A stretch of DNA of 64,000 nt from an uncultured Collinsella sp. (GTDB lineage: Bacteria; Actinomycetota; Coriobacteriia; Coriobacteriales; Coriobacteriaceae): assembly GCA_900540935.1 (NCBI GenBank), contig UQHW01000002.1, positions 1-64,000 of the forward strand, in the 5' to 3' direction. Below the pieces are notes generated by a model. That model was not told where the DNA came from and searched no databases. It saw only the letters and a program-made list of their open reading frames with translations. Shown here piece by piece: positions 8,316 through 15,229 of this stretch. Within the stretch, counting starts at the first letter, position 1, and every line of letters starts with the position of its first letter. A program made the translations under genes and the position numbers.

Positions 8316-9056
8316 TTAGGCAAACATGACCTGGTCGAACGTATAGAAGCCAGGCTCGCGGGTGACGAGCTTCTGCGCGGCTGCCAGGGCGCCGTTGACG
8401 AAGATCTGACGGCTCGTGGCGCGGTGCGTGAGCGTGACCTCCTCGTCCTGGCCGAAAAAGCTTACCTCGTGCACGCCGGCGACGGTGCCGCCGCGCAGCG
8501 AGTGCATGCCGATCTCCTTGGGGTCGCGCGCGCCGCACATGCCCTCGCGGCCATAGACGGGGTGGTAGCCTGCCTCGGGCTCGGCTTCGACGACGGCGTC
8601 GAGCAACAACTTGGCAGTGCCGCTGGGGGCGTCGACCTTTTGATTATGGTGCGTCTCGACGATTTCGCAGTCAAAGCCGGGCAGCTCGCGCGTGGCCTGG
8701 GCAACCAGATGGCGCAGGGCGGCGATACCGATAGAGTAGTTGCCCGAGTGCATAACACGGGCGTTCTGACCCAGCTCGCGCAGGCGATCCACCTGCTCGG
8801 GCGTATAGCCCGTGGTGCCGGAAACGAGTGCGGCACCCGTGCGCTCGACATAGGCGACAACGGCATCGAAGGTCACGACGTTCGAGAAGTCGATGATTAC
8901 ATCGGCGGCCGGTGCGCTCTCGAGCTCGGACAAGTCGAAGCCGAACTGGGCGACGATGTCAAAAACGGGCTCTCCAGCGGTGTTGACAATGCCCTCGGCG
9001 GTGGTGCGGATGAGCGAGCCCATGCGGCCCGTTCCCATAATGACGGTCTTAATCAA
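8316..9056 (-). CDS. dapB: 4-hydroxy-tetrahydrodipicolinate reductase
   Basis: Reduces the DapA product with NAD(P)H to tetrahydrodipicolinate. 246 residues with the nucleotide-binding GTGRMG near the N-terminus, the family block ETHHNQKVDAPSGTAK, and a conserved HS..SIGIAAL segment. The start is a TTG at 9056 that overlaps the dapA stop by 8 nt, with GGAG about 10 nt upstream, so its translation is probably coupled to dapA. Confidence 0.93.
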   Translation of the reverse strand: MIKTVIMGTGRMGSLIRTTAEGIVNTAGEPVFDIVAQFGFDLSELESAPAADVIIDFSNVVTFDAVVAYVERTGAALVSGTTGYTPEQVDRLRELGQNARVMHSGNYSIGIAALRHLVAQATRELPGFDCEIVETHHNQKVDAPSGTAKLLLDAVVEAEPEAGYHPVYGREGMCGARDPKEIGMHSLRGGTVAGVHEVSFFGQDEEVTLTHRATSRQIFVNGALAAAQKLVTREPGFYTFDQVMFA

Positions 9057-9939
9057 GCAGACCAGCTCCTTTCAGAGCATCGGTAAGTGCGGAGCGCGTG
9101 TCGTCTGCCATGGGGCACAGCGGCATGCGGTAGTTTGCCTCGATCATACCCATCTGGGCGAGTGCTTCCTTGACGGGGATGGGGTTGACCTCGCTAAAGA
9201 GGGCATTGATGAGCGGCTGGCCGGCAATCTGGATATCGCGGGCGCGCTCCACGTCGCCGTCCAGATAGGCGCGGCACATGTCGTGCACGAGCTGCGGCTG
9301 AACGTCGGCCCACACGCTGATGGTGCCCGAAGCGCCCAGGCTCATGAGCGGCACGGTGAGGGCGTCCTCGCCCGAGTACATGCGGAAGTCGTCGGACAGC
9401 AGGTGGGCGATCTTGGCCGCGTAAGCGACGTTGCCAGAGGCTTCCTTAATACCCATGATGTTGGGATGTGCGGCCAGGCGCTCTACGTTGCGCTCGCTGA
9501 TGCCGCAGCCGCAACGGCCGGGGATGTTGTACAGGATGCAGGGGATGTCCACAGCATCGGCGACGGTCTTAAAGTGCTGATAGATACCCTCTTCGTTGGA
9601 CTTGTTGTAGTAGGGGGTAATGAGCAGCAGGCCGTCGGCTCCCAAGCCCTGGTAAGTGAGCGACTTGGTGAGCATGGTTTGCGTGGAGTTGGAGCCCGAG
9701 CCGGCGATGACGGGGACGCGTCCTGCAACATGCTTGACCACGGCGGCGACGACGGAGTTGTCCTCGTCATCGGTCATCGTGGCGCTCTCGCCGGTGGTGC
9801 CCAGGGTGAGGATGGCGTCGGTGCCGTTTTGCAGGTGGAAATCGATAAGGCGCTCGAGTGCGTCAAAGTCGACGCTGCCGTCCTTTTTAAACGGCGTGAC
9901 GAGGGCGACGATTGAGCCCTCGAGGTTGCGGATATCCAT
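9049..9939 (-). CDS. dapA: 4-hydroxy-tetrahydrodipicolinate synthase (internal start within the lysA-dapA frame)
   Basis: Condenses pyruvate with aspartate semialdehyde. From ATG 9939 the product is 296 residues, the usual DapA length, with the Schiff-base Lys165 in GIKEASGN, Tyr137 in LYNIPGR and the TLGTTGES loop. AAGGAG sits 6 nt before this ATG, a strong internal ribosome-binding site. The same codons continue in frame from lysA without a stop, so this entry is the alternative reading of the fused ORF. dapB overlaps its end by 8 nt. Confidence 0.85.
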   Translation of the reverse strand: MDIRNLEGSIVALVTPFKKDGSVDFDALERLIDFHLQNGTDAILTLGTTGESATMTDDEDNSVVAAVVKHVAGRVPVIAGSGSNSTQTMLTKSLTYQGLGADGLLLITPYYNKSNEEGIYQHFKTVADAVDIPCILYNIPGRCGCGISERNVERLAAHPNIMGIKEASGNVAYAAKIAHLLSDDFRMYSGEDALTVPLMSLGASGTISVWADVQPQLVHDMCRAYLDGDVERARDIQIAGQPLINALFSEVNPIPVKEALAQMGMIEANYRMPLCPMADDTRSALTDALKGAGLLD

Positions 9940-11358
9940 GTTCTTCTCCTTCGCTTCCGCGATCTGGATGCGCTTATTCCATTGGGCGGCGACGGCCAAG
10001 CGCTCGTCTTGGGCGCGACGGCGGGCACTTTCGGCGCGCGACTTGGCCAGCAGCTCTCGGCCGCTCGGCAGCACGTCGAGCGTGGCAAAGTAATCGCCCG
10101 GGCGCTCGGCACGGCGGATGAGGTCGGCTGAGCCATCGGGGCGCAGCAGAACCTCGGCGGAGCGCAGACGTCCGTTGTAGTTGTAGCCCATGGAGTAGCC
10201 ATGCGCACCGGTATCGTGGATCACAAGCAGGTCGCCCATGTCGATATGCGGTAACTCGCGATCGATGGCGAACTTGTCGTTGTTCTCGCATAGGTTGCCC
10301 GTGATGTCGTAGGTGTCCGTAACGGGTACTGTGGTCTTGTCGGCGCCACCCGGCTGGCCCATCACCGTAATGTGGTGGTAGGCGCCATACATGGCAGGGC
10401 GGATCAGATCGACGGCGCTTGCGTCGACACCGATATAGTCCTTGTAGATCTGCTTCTCGTGGATGGCCTTGGTGACCAGGCAGCCGTAGGGGCCTATCAT
10501 ATAGCGGCCCATCTCGGTGCAGATGGCCACATCGCCCATACCGGCGGGAACCAGGATCTCGTCGTATGCCGCGTGTACCCCCTCGCCGATGGTGTGGATG
10601 TCGTTGGCCTGCTGCTCGGGCAGATAGGGGATGCCGACGCCGCCGGACAGATTAATGAAGGCGACATGTGCGCCGGTCTCGCGCTCCAGGCGCGCGGCAA
10701 GCTCAAAGAGGATGCGCGCGAGCTTGGGGTAGTAGTCGTTGGTGACGGTATTGCTGGCAAGGAATGCGTGGATGCCAAAGTTTTCGGCGCCCTTGGCCTT
10801 GAGCGTGCGGAAGGCCTCGAAGAGTTGCTCGGTGGTCATGCCGTACTTGGAATCGCCGGGGTTATCCATGATGCCATTGGAGAGCTGGAACAGGCCGCCC
10901 GGATTAAAGCGGCAGCTGACCGTTTTGGGGATGGGCCCCGCAACACGCTCAAAGAACTCGATGTGGCTGATGTCGTCAAAGTTGACGATGGCGCCCAGCT
11001 TGTCGGCGAGCTCAAAGTCGGCAGCTGGCGTGTCGTTGGACGAGAACATGATGTCGTGTCCCGTGATGCCCAGCGAGCGGGCGATCATGAGCTCGGTATA
11101 GCTCGAGCAATCGCAGCCGCAGCCGTATTCGTTGAGAATGGAGATGAGCGCCGGGTTGGGGTTGGCCTTGACGGCAAAGTATTCCTTAAAGCCCGGGTTC
11201 CATGCAAAGGCGTCGCGCACTTCTTGCATGTTGCGGCGGATGCCCGCCTCGTCGTATAGATGAAACGGCGTGGGGAACTGCTCGACGATATGCTCGAGTG
11301 TCTCCTTGTCCACAAACGGCTGCTTGGCCGCATATGCCTCGTTGGGGATCAATGCCAT
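9049..11358 (-). CDS. lysA: LysA-DapA single ORF: DAP decarboxylase joined to dihydrodipicolinate synthase
   Basis: One uninterrupted frame of 769 codons holds the last and the first enzyme of this lysine branch. Residues 1 to about 430 are diaminopimelate decarboxylase: PLP Lys64 in YFAVKANPNP, the FNPGG motif, and the C-terminal DTGAHGYSMGYNYNGR. A charged stretch of about 40 residues (from SARRRAQDERLAVAAQW on) leads to DapA from codon 474. No stop codon separates the two, although dapA has its own ribosome-binding site inside the frame. Products could be a fusion, separate DapA by internal initiation, or both. ATG 11358 follows GCGAGG, which is part of the riboswitch expression platform. 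Confidence 0.85.
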   Translation of the reverse strand: MALIPNEAYAAKQPFVDKETLEHIVEQFPTPFHLYDEAGIRRNMQEVRDAFAWNPGFKEYFAVKANPNPALISILNEYGCGCDCSSYTELMIARSLGITGHDIMFSSNDTPAADFELADKLGAIVNFDDISHIEFFERVAGPIPKTVSCRFNPGGLFQLSNGIMDNPGDSKYGMTTEQLFEAFRTLKAKGAENFGIHAFLASNTVTNDYYPKLARILFELAARLERETGAHVAFINLSGGVGIPYLPEQQANDIHTIGEGVHAAYDEILVPAGMGDVAICTEMGRYMIGPYGCLVTKAIHEKQIYKDYIGVDASAVDLIRPAMYGAYHHITVMGQPGGADKTTVPVTDTYDITGNLCENNDKFAIDRELPHIDMGDLLVIHDTGAHGYSMGYNYNGRLRSAEVLLRPDGSADLIRRAERPGDYFATLDVLPSGRELLAKSRAESARRRAQDERLAVAAQWNKRIQIAEAKEKNMDIRNLEGSIVALVTPFKKDGSVDFDALERLIDFHLQNGTDAILTLGTTGESATMTDDEDNSVVAAVVKHVAGRVPVIAGSGSNSTQTMLTKSLTYQGLGADGLLLITPYYNKSNEEGIYQHFKTVADAVDIPCILYNIPGRCGCGISERNVERLAAHPNIMGIKEASGNVAYAAKIAHLLSDDFRMYSGEDALTVPLMSLGASGTISVWADVQPQLVHDMCRAYLDGDVERARDIQIAGQPLINALFSEVNPIPVKEALAQMGMIEANYRMPLCPMADDTRSALTDALKGAGLLD

Positions 11359-11371
11359 GTCCCGTAAACCT

Positions 11372-11436
11372 CGCTATCCAGACGGCGCCATCTGCGCATC
11401 GAATCCGCATAGCGTGGACCCAATGTCCGGATAGCG
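11372..11436 (-). promoter_or_regulatory. Expression platform of the lysine riboswitch (RBS-sequestering helix)
   Basis: On the minus strand CGCTATCCGGAC (11436-11425) can pair with GTCTGGATAGCG (11383-11372): 12 bp with one G-U. The second arm ends at GCG of GCGAGG, the lysA ribosome-binding site. The CTATC in the first arm could instead pair with the GATAG strand of the aptamer P1 helix. That gives a simple switch: with lysine, P1 forms and the site is masked; without lysine, P1 is broken and the site is free. This is inference from base pairing. Confidence 0.6.
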
Positions 11437-11452
11437 CTCCCGCATTGCTGCA

Positions 11453-11586
11453 GACAGTCCTGTGGGTGTTTCCCGCAGGCCCACCAGGTTGTTCGTGCCC
11501 GAAAAACCCAGTTCGGCGGGTTTCGCCTCCCCACGGGGTCAAAGCCTGCCGGCTCGCCCGCGGCTCTTCGTGCCCGCGCCTCTATC
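11453..11586 (-). ncRNA. Lysine riboswitch (L box) aptamer
   Basis: Reading the minus strand, the segment has the lysine aptamer landmarks in order: GATAGAGGCGCGG, then CACGAAGAG, GGGGAGGCGAAACCCGCCGAA, and a 3' part with AACCTGGTGGGCC closing at GGACTGTC. GATAG at the 5' side pairs with CTGTC at the 3' side to make P1. It precedes lysA-dapA-dapB-dapH, exactly the genes expected to be repressed by lysine. Confidence 0.85.
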
Positions 11587-11736
11587 AAGTGGTAACGACC
11601 CTATCACGTTGCACTTTACCAAACAAGAGTATTCGTATATAACGTTTAAAAAATGCAGCAATATGCTGGAAACATGTGTGCCACAATCCTGTATCACAAT
11701 AAGTTGCAACAGATGTGCCTCACGAAGGGATTCTCT

Positions 11737-12924
11737 ATGACCGAGCTCCAAGAACTCCGTCGCTATCGCCGCGATCTCCATCGCATTCCGGAGCTCGATT
11801 TCGATCTTCCGCAGACTATCGCCTATATCGAGGGCGTGTTGGCGCCGCTCGCTTGCGAGGTGACCCATCCGTGTCCCAGCTGCGTCTGCGCTTTCTTCGA
11901 CGCTGGCGTTGGTGCCGCGCGTGCCACGGCGATTCGCGCCGATATGGATGCGCTGCCCATCGCGGAGGCGACGGGAGCGGCCTTTGCCTCGATCCATCCC
12001 GGCAAGATGCACGCTTGCGGACATGACGGACACATGGCCATGGCACTTGCCGCCGCGACGTATGTCGACCGTACGATTCGCGAGCAGCCGGGCGCCATTA
12101 GGCGCAACGTTCTCTTTGTGTTCCAGCCGGCCGAGGAAACGACCGGTGGTGCCAAGACGGTATGCGAGAGCGGTGTGTTCGAGCGCTATGGGGCTGACCG
12201 CATTTTTGGCTTCCATGTGTGGCCCGATCTGCCTGCCGGCACGTTGGCGAGTTGTTCCGGTCCGCTGCTGGCGCGTTCGAGTGAGACACACATTCATATT
12301 CACGGGACGAGCATCCATATCGCTAAGACCTATGGCGTTCCGGTCGAGGAATCGCACGATGCGGCGCTGGCGGCTGCCAAGTTCTTGGTTGCCGAGCGCG
12401 AACTGATGGACGAGCTGGGCACCGACGAACCCTGTATCGGCAAGTTTGGCCTGCTGCAGGCTGGCACCGTTTGCAACGCGGTGGCGGGGGAGGCCCATGT
12501 GGCCGGAAGCCTGCGTGTGTTTACGGACGACATGTTCGACCGGGCGCGCGAAGGCGTGCGCCGCGTGCTGGACGATGCCTGTGCCGCAACGGGCTGCACG
12601 TATGATCTCGACTTTGCCGAGGGCTATCCGCCGGTCGACAACGACCCCGAGCTATTTGCCAATGTCGCGCCTGCCTTGCCCGAGCTACAGCTCGTGGATG
12701 AGCCGCTGCTGATCGCCGAGGATTTCGCGTTCTATCAACGCTATCTGCCGGGCGTGTTTTTCCTGCTGGGCACGGGTATGCCAGAGGACCAAGACAACCC
12801 GAGTGATTCGGATGGCTGCCCCGCCTATGCCACAAGCGCTCTGCATACCGATAGCATGCTCTTTGACGAGGAAATCCTACTCAAAGGCCTCGATGTCTAT
12901 AAACGATTGCTTTTGCTTGACTAA
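11737..12924 (+). CDS. M20 family amidohydrolase (N-acyl amino acid deacylase), candidate N-acetyl-DAP deacetylase
   Basis: 395 residues from ATG 11737, behind CGAAGGGA. The metal site is visible in RADMDALPI, ACGHDGHMAMAL and the catalytic PAEETTGGA, with a late metal-ligand region IAEDFAFYQRYLPG. This is the amidohydrolase/hippuricase branch of M20. It is divergent from the lysine operon, whose DapH makes an acetylated intermediate that must be deacetylated; YkuR-type M20 enzymes do that step, so the position supports that role. General N-acyl-amino-acid hydrolase activity is the alternative. The upstream ORF extension to 11653 overlaps the divergent promoter region and is not expected to be translated. 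Confidence 0.8.
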   Translation: MTELQELRRYRRDLHRIPELDFDLPQTIAYIEGVLAPLACEVTHPCPSCVCAFFDAGVGAARATAIRADMDALPIAEATGAAFASIHPGKMHACGHDGHMAMALAAATYVDRTIREQPGAIRRNVLFVFQPAEETTGGAKTVCESGVFERYGADRIFGFHVWPDLPAGTLASCSGPLLARSSETHIHIHGTSIHIAKTYGVPVEESHDAALAAAKFLVAERELMDELGTDEPCIGKFGLLQAGTVCNAVAGEAHVAGSLRVFTDDMFDRAREGVRRVLDDACAATGCTYDLDFAEGYPPVDNDPELFANVAPALPELQLVDEPLLIAEDFAFYQRYLPGVFFLLGTGMPEDQDNPSDSDGCPAYATSALHTDSMLFDEEILLKGLDVYKRLLLLD

Positions 12925-12938
12925 GGTGTGAAGGACTA

Positions 12939-13015
12939 TTTGTTCTAGAAAACACGAACAAACGTACGATATAATAGAGATGTAAGTCTATAGAAACGTT
13001 TGACGTTACTAACGT
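12939..13015 (+). promoter_or_regulatory. Promoter and operator region of the toxin-antitoxin module
   Basis: A perfect -10 box TATAAT lies at 12970-12975. Upstream is an inverted repeat TTTGTTC (12939-12945) / GAACAAA (12956-12962), and downstream a 13-nt palindrome ACGTTA-C-TAACGT (13003-13015) just before the toxin gene. Such dyads are typical autoregulatory sites of HigBA modules. No convincing -35 box at 16-18 nt was found. Confidence 0.55.
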
Positions 13016-13026
13016 AAGGCGATACT

Positions 13027-13308
13027 ATGATTGCATCGTATGAAGATGAGGATACCGAACGCTTTGCCATGGGTGTGCGGGTCAGGAGGTTCGTGCCCTT
13101 TGAGCGTGTTGCGTTGAGGAAGATTCGCCAACTGCAGGTTTGTGCTTCGCTTGATGATCTTCGCGTTCCGCCGGGCAATCGCCTGGAAGCTTTGAAGGGC
13201 GATCGTGCCGGTCAATATAGCATCCGTGTTAACGAGCGCTATCGGGTCTGTTTTGAGTGGAGACAGGAGATGGCTTGGAATGTCGAAATCGTCGATTATC
13301 ACAAGTGA
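13027..13308 (+). CDS. higB: HigB-like toxin, RelE/ParE superfamily
   Basis: 93 residues with the fold signature of HigB/RelE toxins: an early basic helix around RKIRQLQVCASLDDLRVPPGNRLEALKG and a C-terminal YSIRVNERYRVCFEW...VEIVDYHK. Family members are ribosome-dependent mRNA endonucleases. The ATG is preceded by AAGGCG. The toxin comes first and overlaps the antitoxin by 29 nt, the order typical of higBA. Confidence 0.88.
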   Translation: MIASYEDEDTERFAMGVRVRRFVPFERVALRKIRQLQVCASLDDLRVPPGNRLEALKGDRAGQYSIRVNERYRVCFEWRQEMAWNVEIVDYHK

Positions 13309-13621
13309 TGAGACCTCGTCCGATTTGCTGTCGCCAGTGACTCCTGGTGAGCTTCTCAAAGAGGAGTTTCTTGTTCCCATGGGCATTTCTCAATATCGCC
13401 TTGCGAAAGAGACCGGGATTCCGGCTCAGCGTATCGGGCAGATTGTCTTGGGAAAACGTCGCGTGACGGCCGACACCGACCTCCGTCTTTGCCGTTATTT
13501 TGGCCTGACGGATGGTTATTGGCTGCGCGCTCAGGTGGCGTTTGACCTTGAGGCCGAGAAAAGGCGGATCGAACCGGAACTCGATAAGATCGTTCCTGTT
13601 CAGCAGGCCATTGCGCTGTAG
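13280..13621 (+). CDS. higA: HigA-like antitoxin, XRE helix-turn-helix
   Basis: 113 residues from ATG 13280, lying inside the end of higB. The family start TPGELLKEEFLVPMGISQY is present, followed by a helix-turn-helix around RLAKETGIPAQRIGQIVLGKR. It is expected to neutralise HigB and repress the module through the dyads at 12939-13015. The longer frame starting at 13205 overlaps the toxin too far to be likely. Confidence 0.88.
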   Translation: MSKSSIITSDETSSDLLSPVTPGELLKEEFLVPMGISQYRLAKETGIPAQRIGQIVLGKRRVTADTDLRLCRYFGLTDGYWLRAQVAFDLEAEKRRIEPELDKIVPVQQAIAL

Positions 13622-13650
13622 TGCTCAGAGATGATGGGGGTGGCGTGACG

Positions 13651-13974
13651 ATGAGGCGACGCCGACAGCCTGCCGTATATAGTCCGGGTGGATGCGGGTG
13701 CGGTTTGCTGCTGCTCCCGGTTATTGCTGTGAGCATTGGCGTGATGTTTGCGCTTGCTGGACTGGCGGCAGCGGCACTTGTGCTGTTGATTGTGGCCATC
13801 GGCGTGACGATTTGGCTGTGCCGTTCTCGCGAGCAACGTCGTGCCGACGGTAAGACCAATGTAGGATGGATTGCCTTTTTGGTCATCGCCTACCTGCTGA
13901 GCATCAGCTACCTGGCGTTCTTTGTCCTGTTGATGATCAGTGCTTTTACCGGGGAATCCGTCGCGGTGGTTTGA
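13651..13974 (+). CDS. Small multi-span membrane protein, unknown function
   Basis: 107 residues from ATG 13651, behind GGGGGTGG. A basic N-terminus (MRRRRQ) and a Gly/Cys-rich turn lead to about three hydrophobic segments (near 20-42, 42-58 and 73-98). A GTG at 13621 in frame overlaps the higA stop and would add ten residues. Position right after higA suggests read-through from the toxin-antitoxin promoter, but no link to its function is known. Confidence 0.6.
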   Translation: MRRRRQPAVYSPGGCGCGLLLLPVIAVSIGVMFALAGLAAAALVLLIVAIGVTIWLCRSREQRRADGKTNVGWIAFLVIAYLLSISYLAFFVLLMISAFTGESVAVV

Positions 13975-14159
13975 TGCGCTGCCAGCAGACGGTCGCGCAA
14001 AGTGCGTTTGCTCGGCGTTTGGATAACTGCATTGGCCGTTTACCGCAACCTTAGCTCTCAGCTAATGAATTCAAGTTTAATCCTTCCTACGATGTGCTGT
14101 GTGCCGGCACGGTAGCCGGATCGTAGAAAGGATGCATAATCAAAAAGCTCGAAAACGAA

Positions 14160-14681
14160 GTGCTGCTGAGCCGTCGCACTGCACTTGGCGCATTCGCCAC
14201 CGTCGCCTTGGGGACTGCCGGTCTTCTTGCCGGTTGTGATAGCGATAAGGCGACCGTCACCGAGGACGCTGGCGATGACGACAAGAAGGAAGAGGCGAAG
14301 AAGGAAGAGCAGTCTACGACTGACCTGGCGGTTGGTGCGACGGTGACCACGGCTTCCGGTCTTTCCGTCGTTGTCGATTCCGTCCAGCCCGGCCTCACAA
14401 ATTATGACGGTTCGACCATGACGGGCATTCACGTCACGTACGTCAACAATGGCGATGAGGGCGCAGATTACAACATCTACGACTGGAAGGGCGAGGACGC
14501 CAACGGCGCTCAGCAGAATCAGGGTTACTACAGCGAGGGCTCCGATGAGCTGCAGTCTGGTACCCTTTCCGCCGGTGGCTCCGTGGCGGGCAATATCTAC
14601 TTTGATGGCGATATCAAGAAGGCACTGTATTTTGCCAACATGTTTGATAAGTCTGCCACTGCAAGCTGGGTGCTGGCCTAG
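14160..14681 (+). CDS. Twin-arginine-type lipoprotein, DUF4352-like
   Basis: The N-terminus has a twin-arginine motif (SRRTALG), a hydrophobic stretch and the lipobox LLAGC, then a charged Asp/Lys/Glu linker and a beta-rich domain resembling DUF4352 (around TASGLSVVVDSVQ and MTGIHVTYVNNGDEGADYN). Export followed by lipid anchoring is expected. The start is uncertain: GTG 14160 has no ribosome-binding site, while GAAAGG at 14126-14131 points to ATA 14136 or ATC 14139 in the same frame. An ATG at 14132 is one base out of frame, with an A5 run between. It precedes the HTH/kinase pair and may be their sensor or output. Confidence 0.75.
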   Translation: MLLSRRTALGAFATVALGTAGLLAGCDSDKATVTEDAGDDDKKEEAKKEEQSTTDLAVGATVTTASGLSVVVDSVQPGLTNYDGSTMTGIHVTYVNNGDEGADYNIYDWKGEDANGAQQNQGYYSEGSDELQSGTLSAGGSVAGNIYFDGDIKKALYFANMFDKSATASWVLA

Positions 14682-14720
14682 CATGTCGCTACCGTTGCGC
14701 CGTATGGGAGGTGAAGTCGT

Positions 14721-15143
14721 ATGCCCGATAAAAAGCTGACTGACGAGTTACTCAATGAGCTTCTCGACGCGCCAAACATCGATGGCTATATCAAAGAACA
14801 CGACTTTGCCGCCCCGTCGCTTTCGGACTACCTGAAGCGGCTGCTGCAGGAAAAGGGCTTGGAGCGCTCGCGCGTGGTTCATATGGCCGATCTCAATGAG
14901 ACCTATGGCTATCAGATTTTTACCGGTGCGCGGCATCCGAGCCGCAATAAGGTGCTGCAGATTGCCTTTGCGATGGCGCTGACGCTCAAAGAGACTAACC
15001 GTGCGCTGACGGCTGCCGGGGTAAGCGTCCTTAACTGCAAGGACCGCCGCGATGCGATTATCATCTTTTGCATCGATCGCGGGTGCAGCCTCCAAAAGGT
15101 CAACGAGGAGCTGTATCGCTTTGGCGAGGAGACGGTGAGTTAG
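14721..15143 (+). CDS. Helix-turn-helix protein of the kinase-linked family
   Basis: 140 residues with an XRE-like helix-turn-helix: LSDYLKRLLQEKGLERSRVV, then NETYGYQIFTGARHPSRNKV, then KDRRDAIIIFCIDRGCSLQKVNEELY. Very similar layouts accompany Ser/Thr kinases in many gut Firmicutes. ATG 14721 follows GGGAGG. It lies between the lipoprotein and the kinase with short gaps, so the three are probably one transcript. The helix-turn-helix may bind DNA or serve as a kinase substrate; neither is shown. Confidence 0.8.
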   Translation: MPDKKLTDELLNELLDAPNIDGYIKEHDFAAPSLSDYLKRLLQEKGLERSRVVHMADLNETYGYQIFTGARHPSRNKVLQIAFAMALTLKETNRALTAAGVSVLNCKDRRDAIIIFCIDRGCSLQKVNEELYRFGEETVS

Positions 15144-15229
15144 CGGCTGATATCTGAGCCGGCGGAGCTGCCGAACAACGATGCAAACGAACGGGGCGCG
15201 GATGCCATGGGGTGTCTGCGCCCTGCGCT

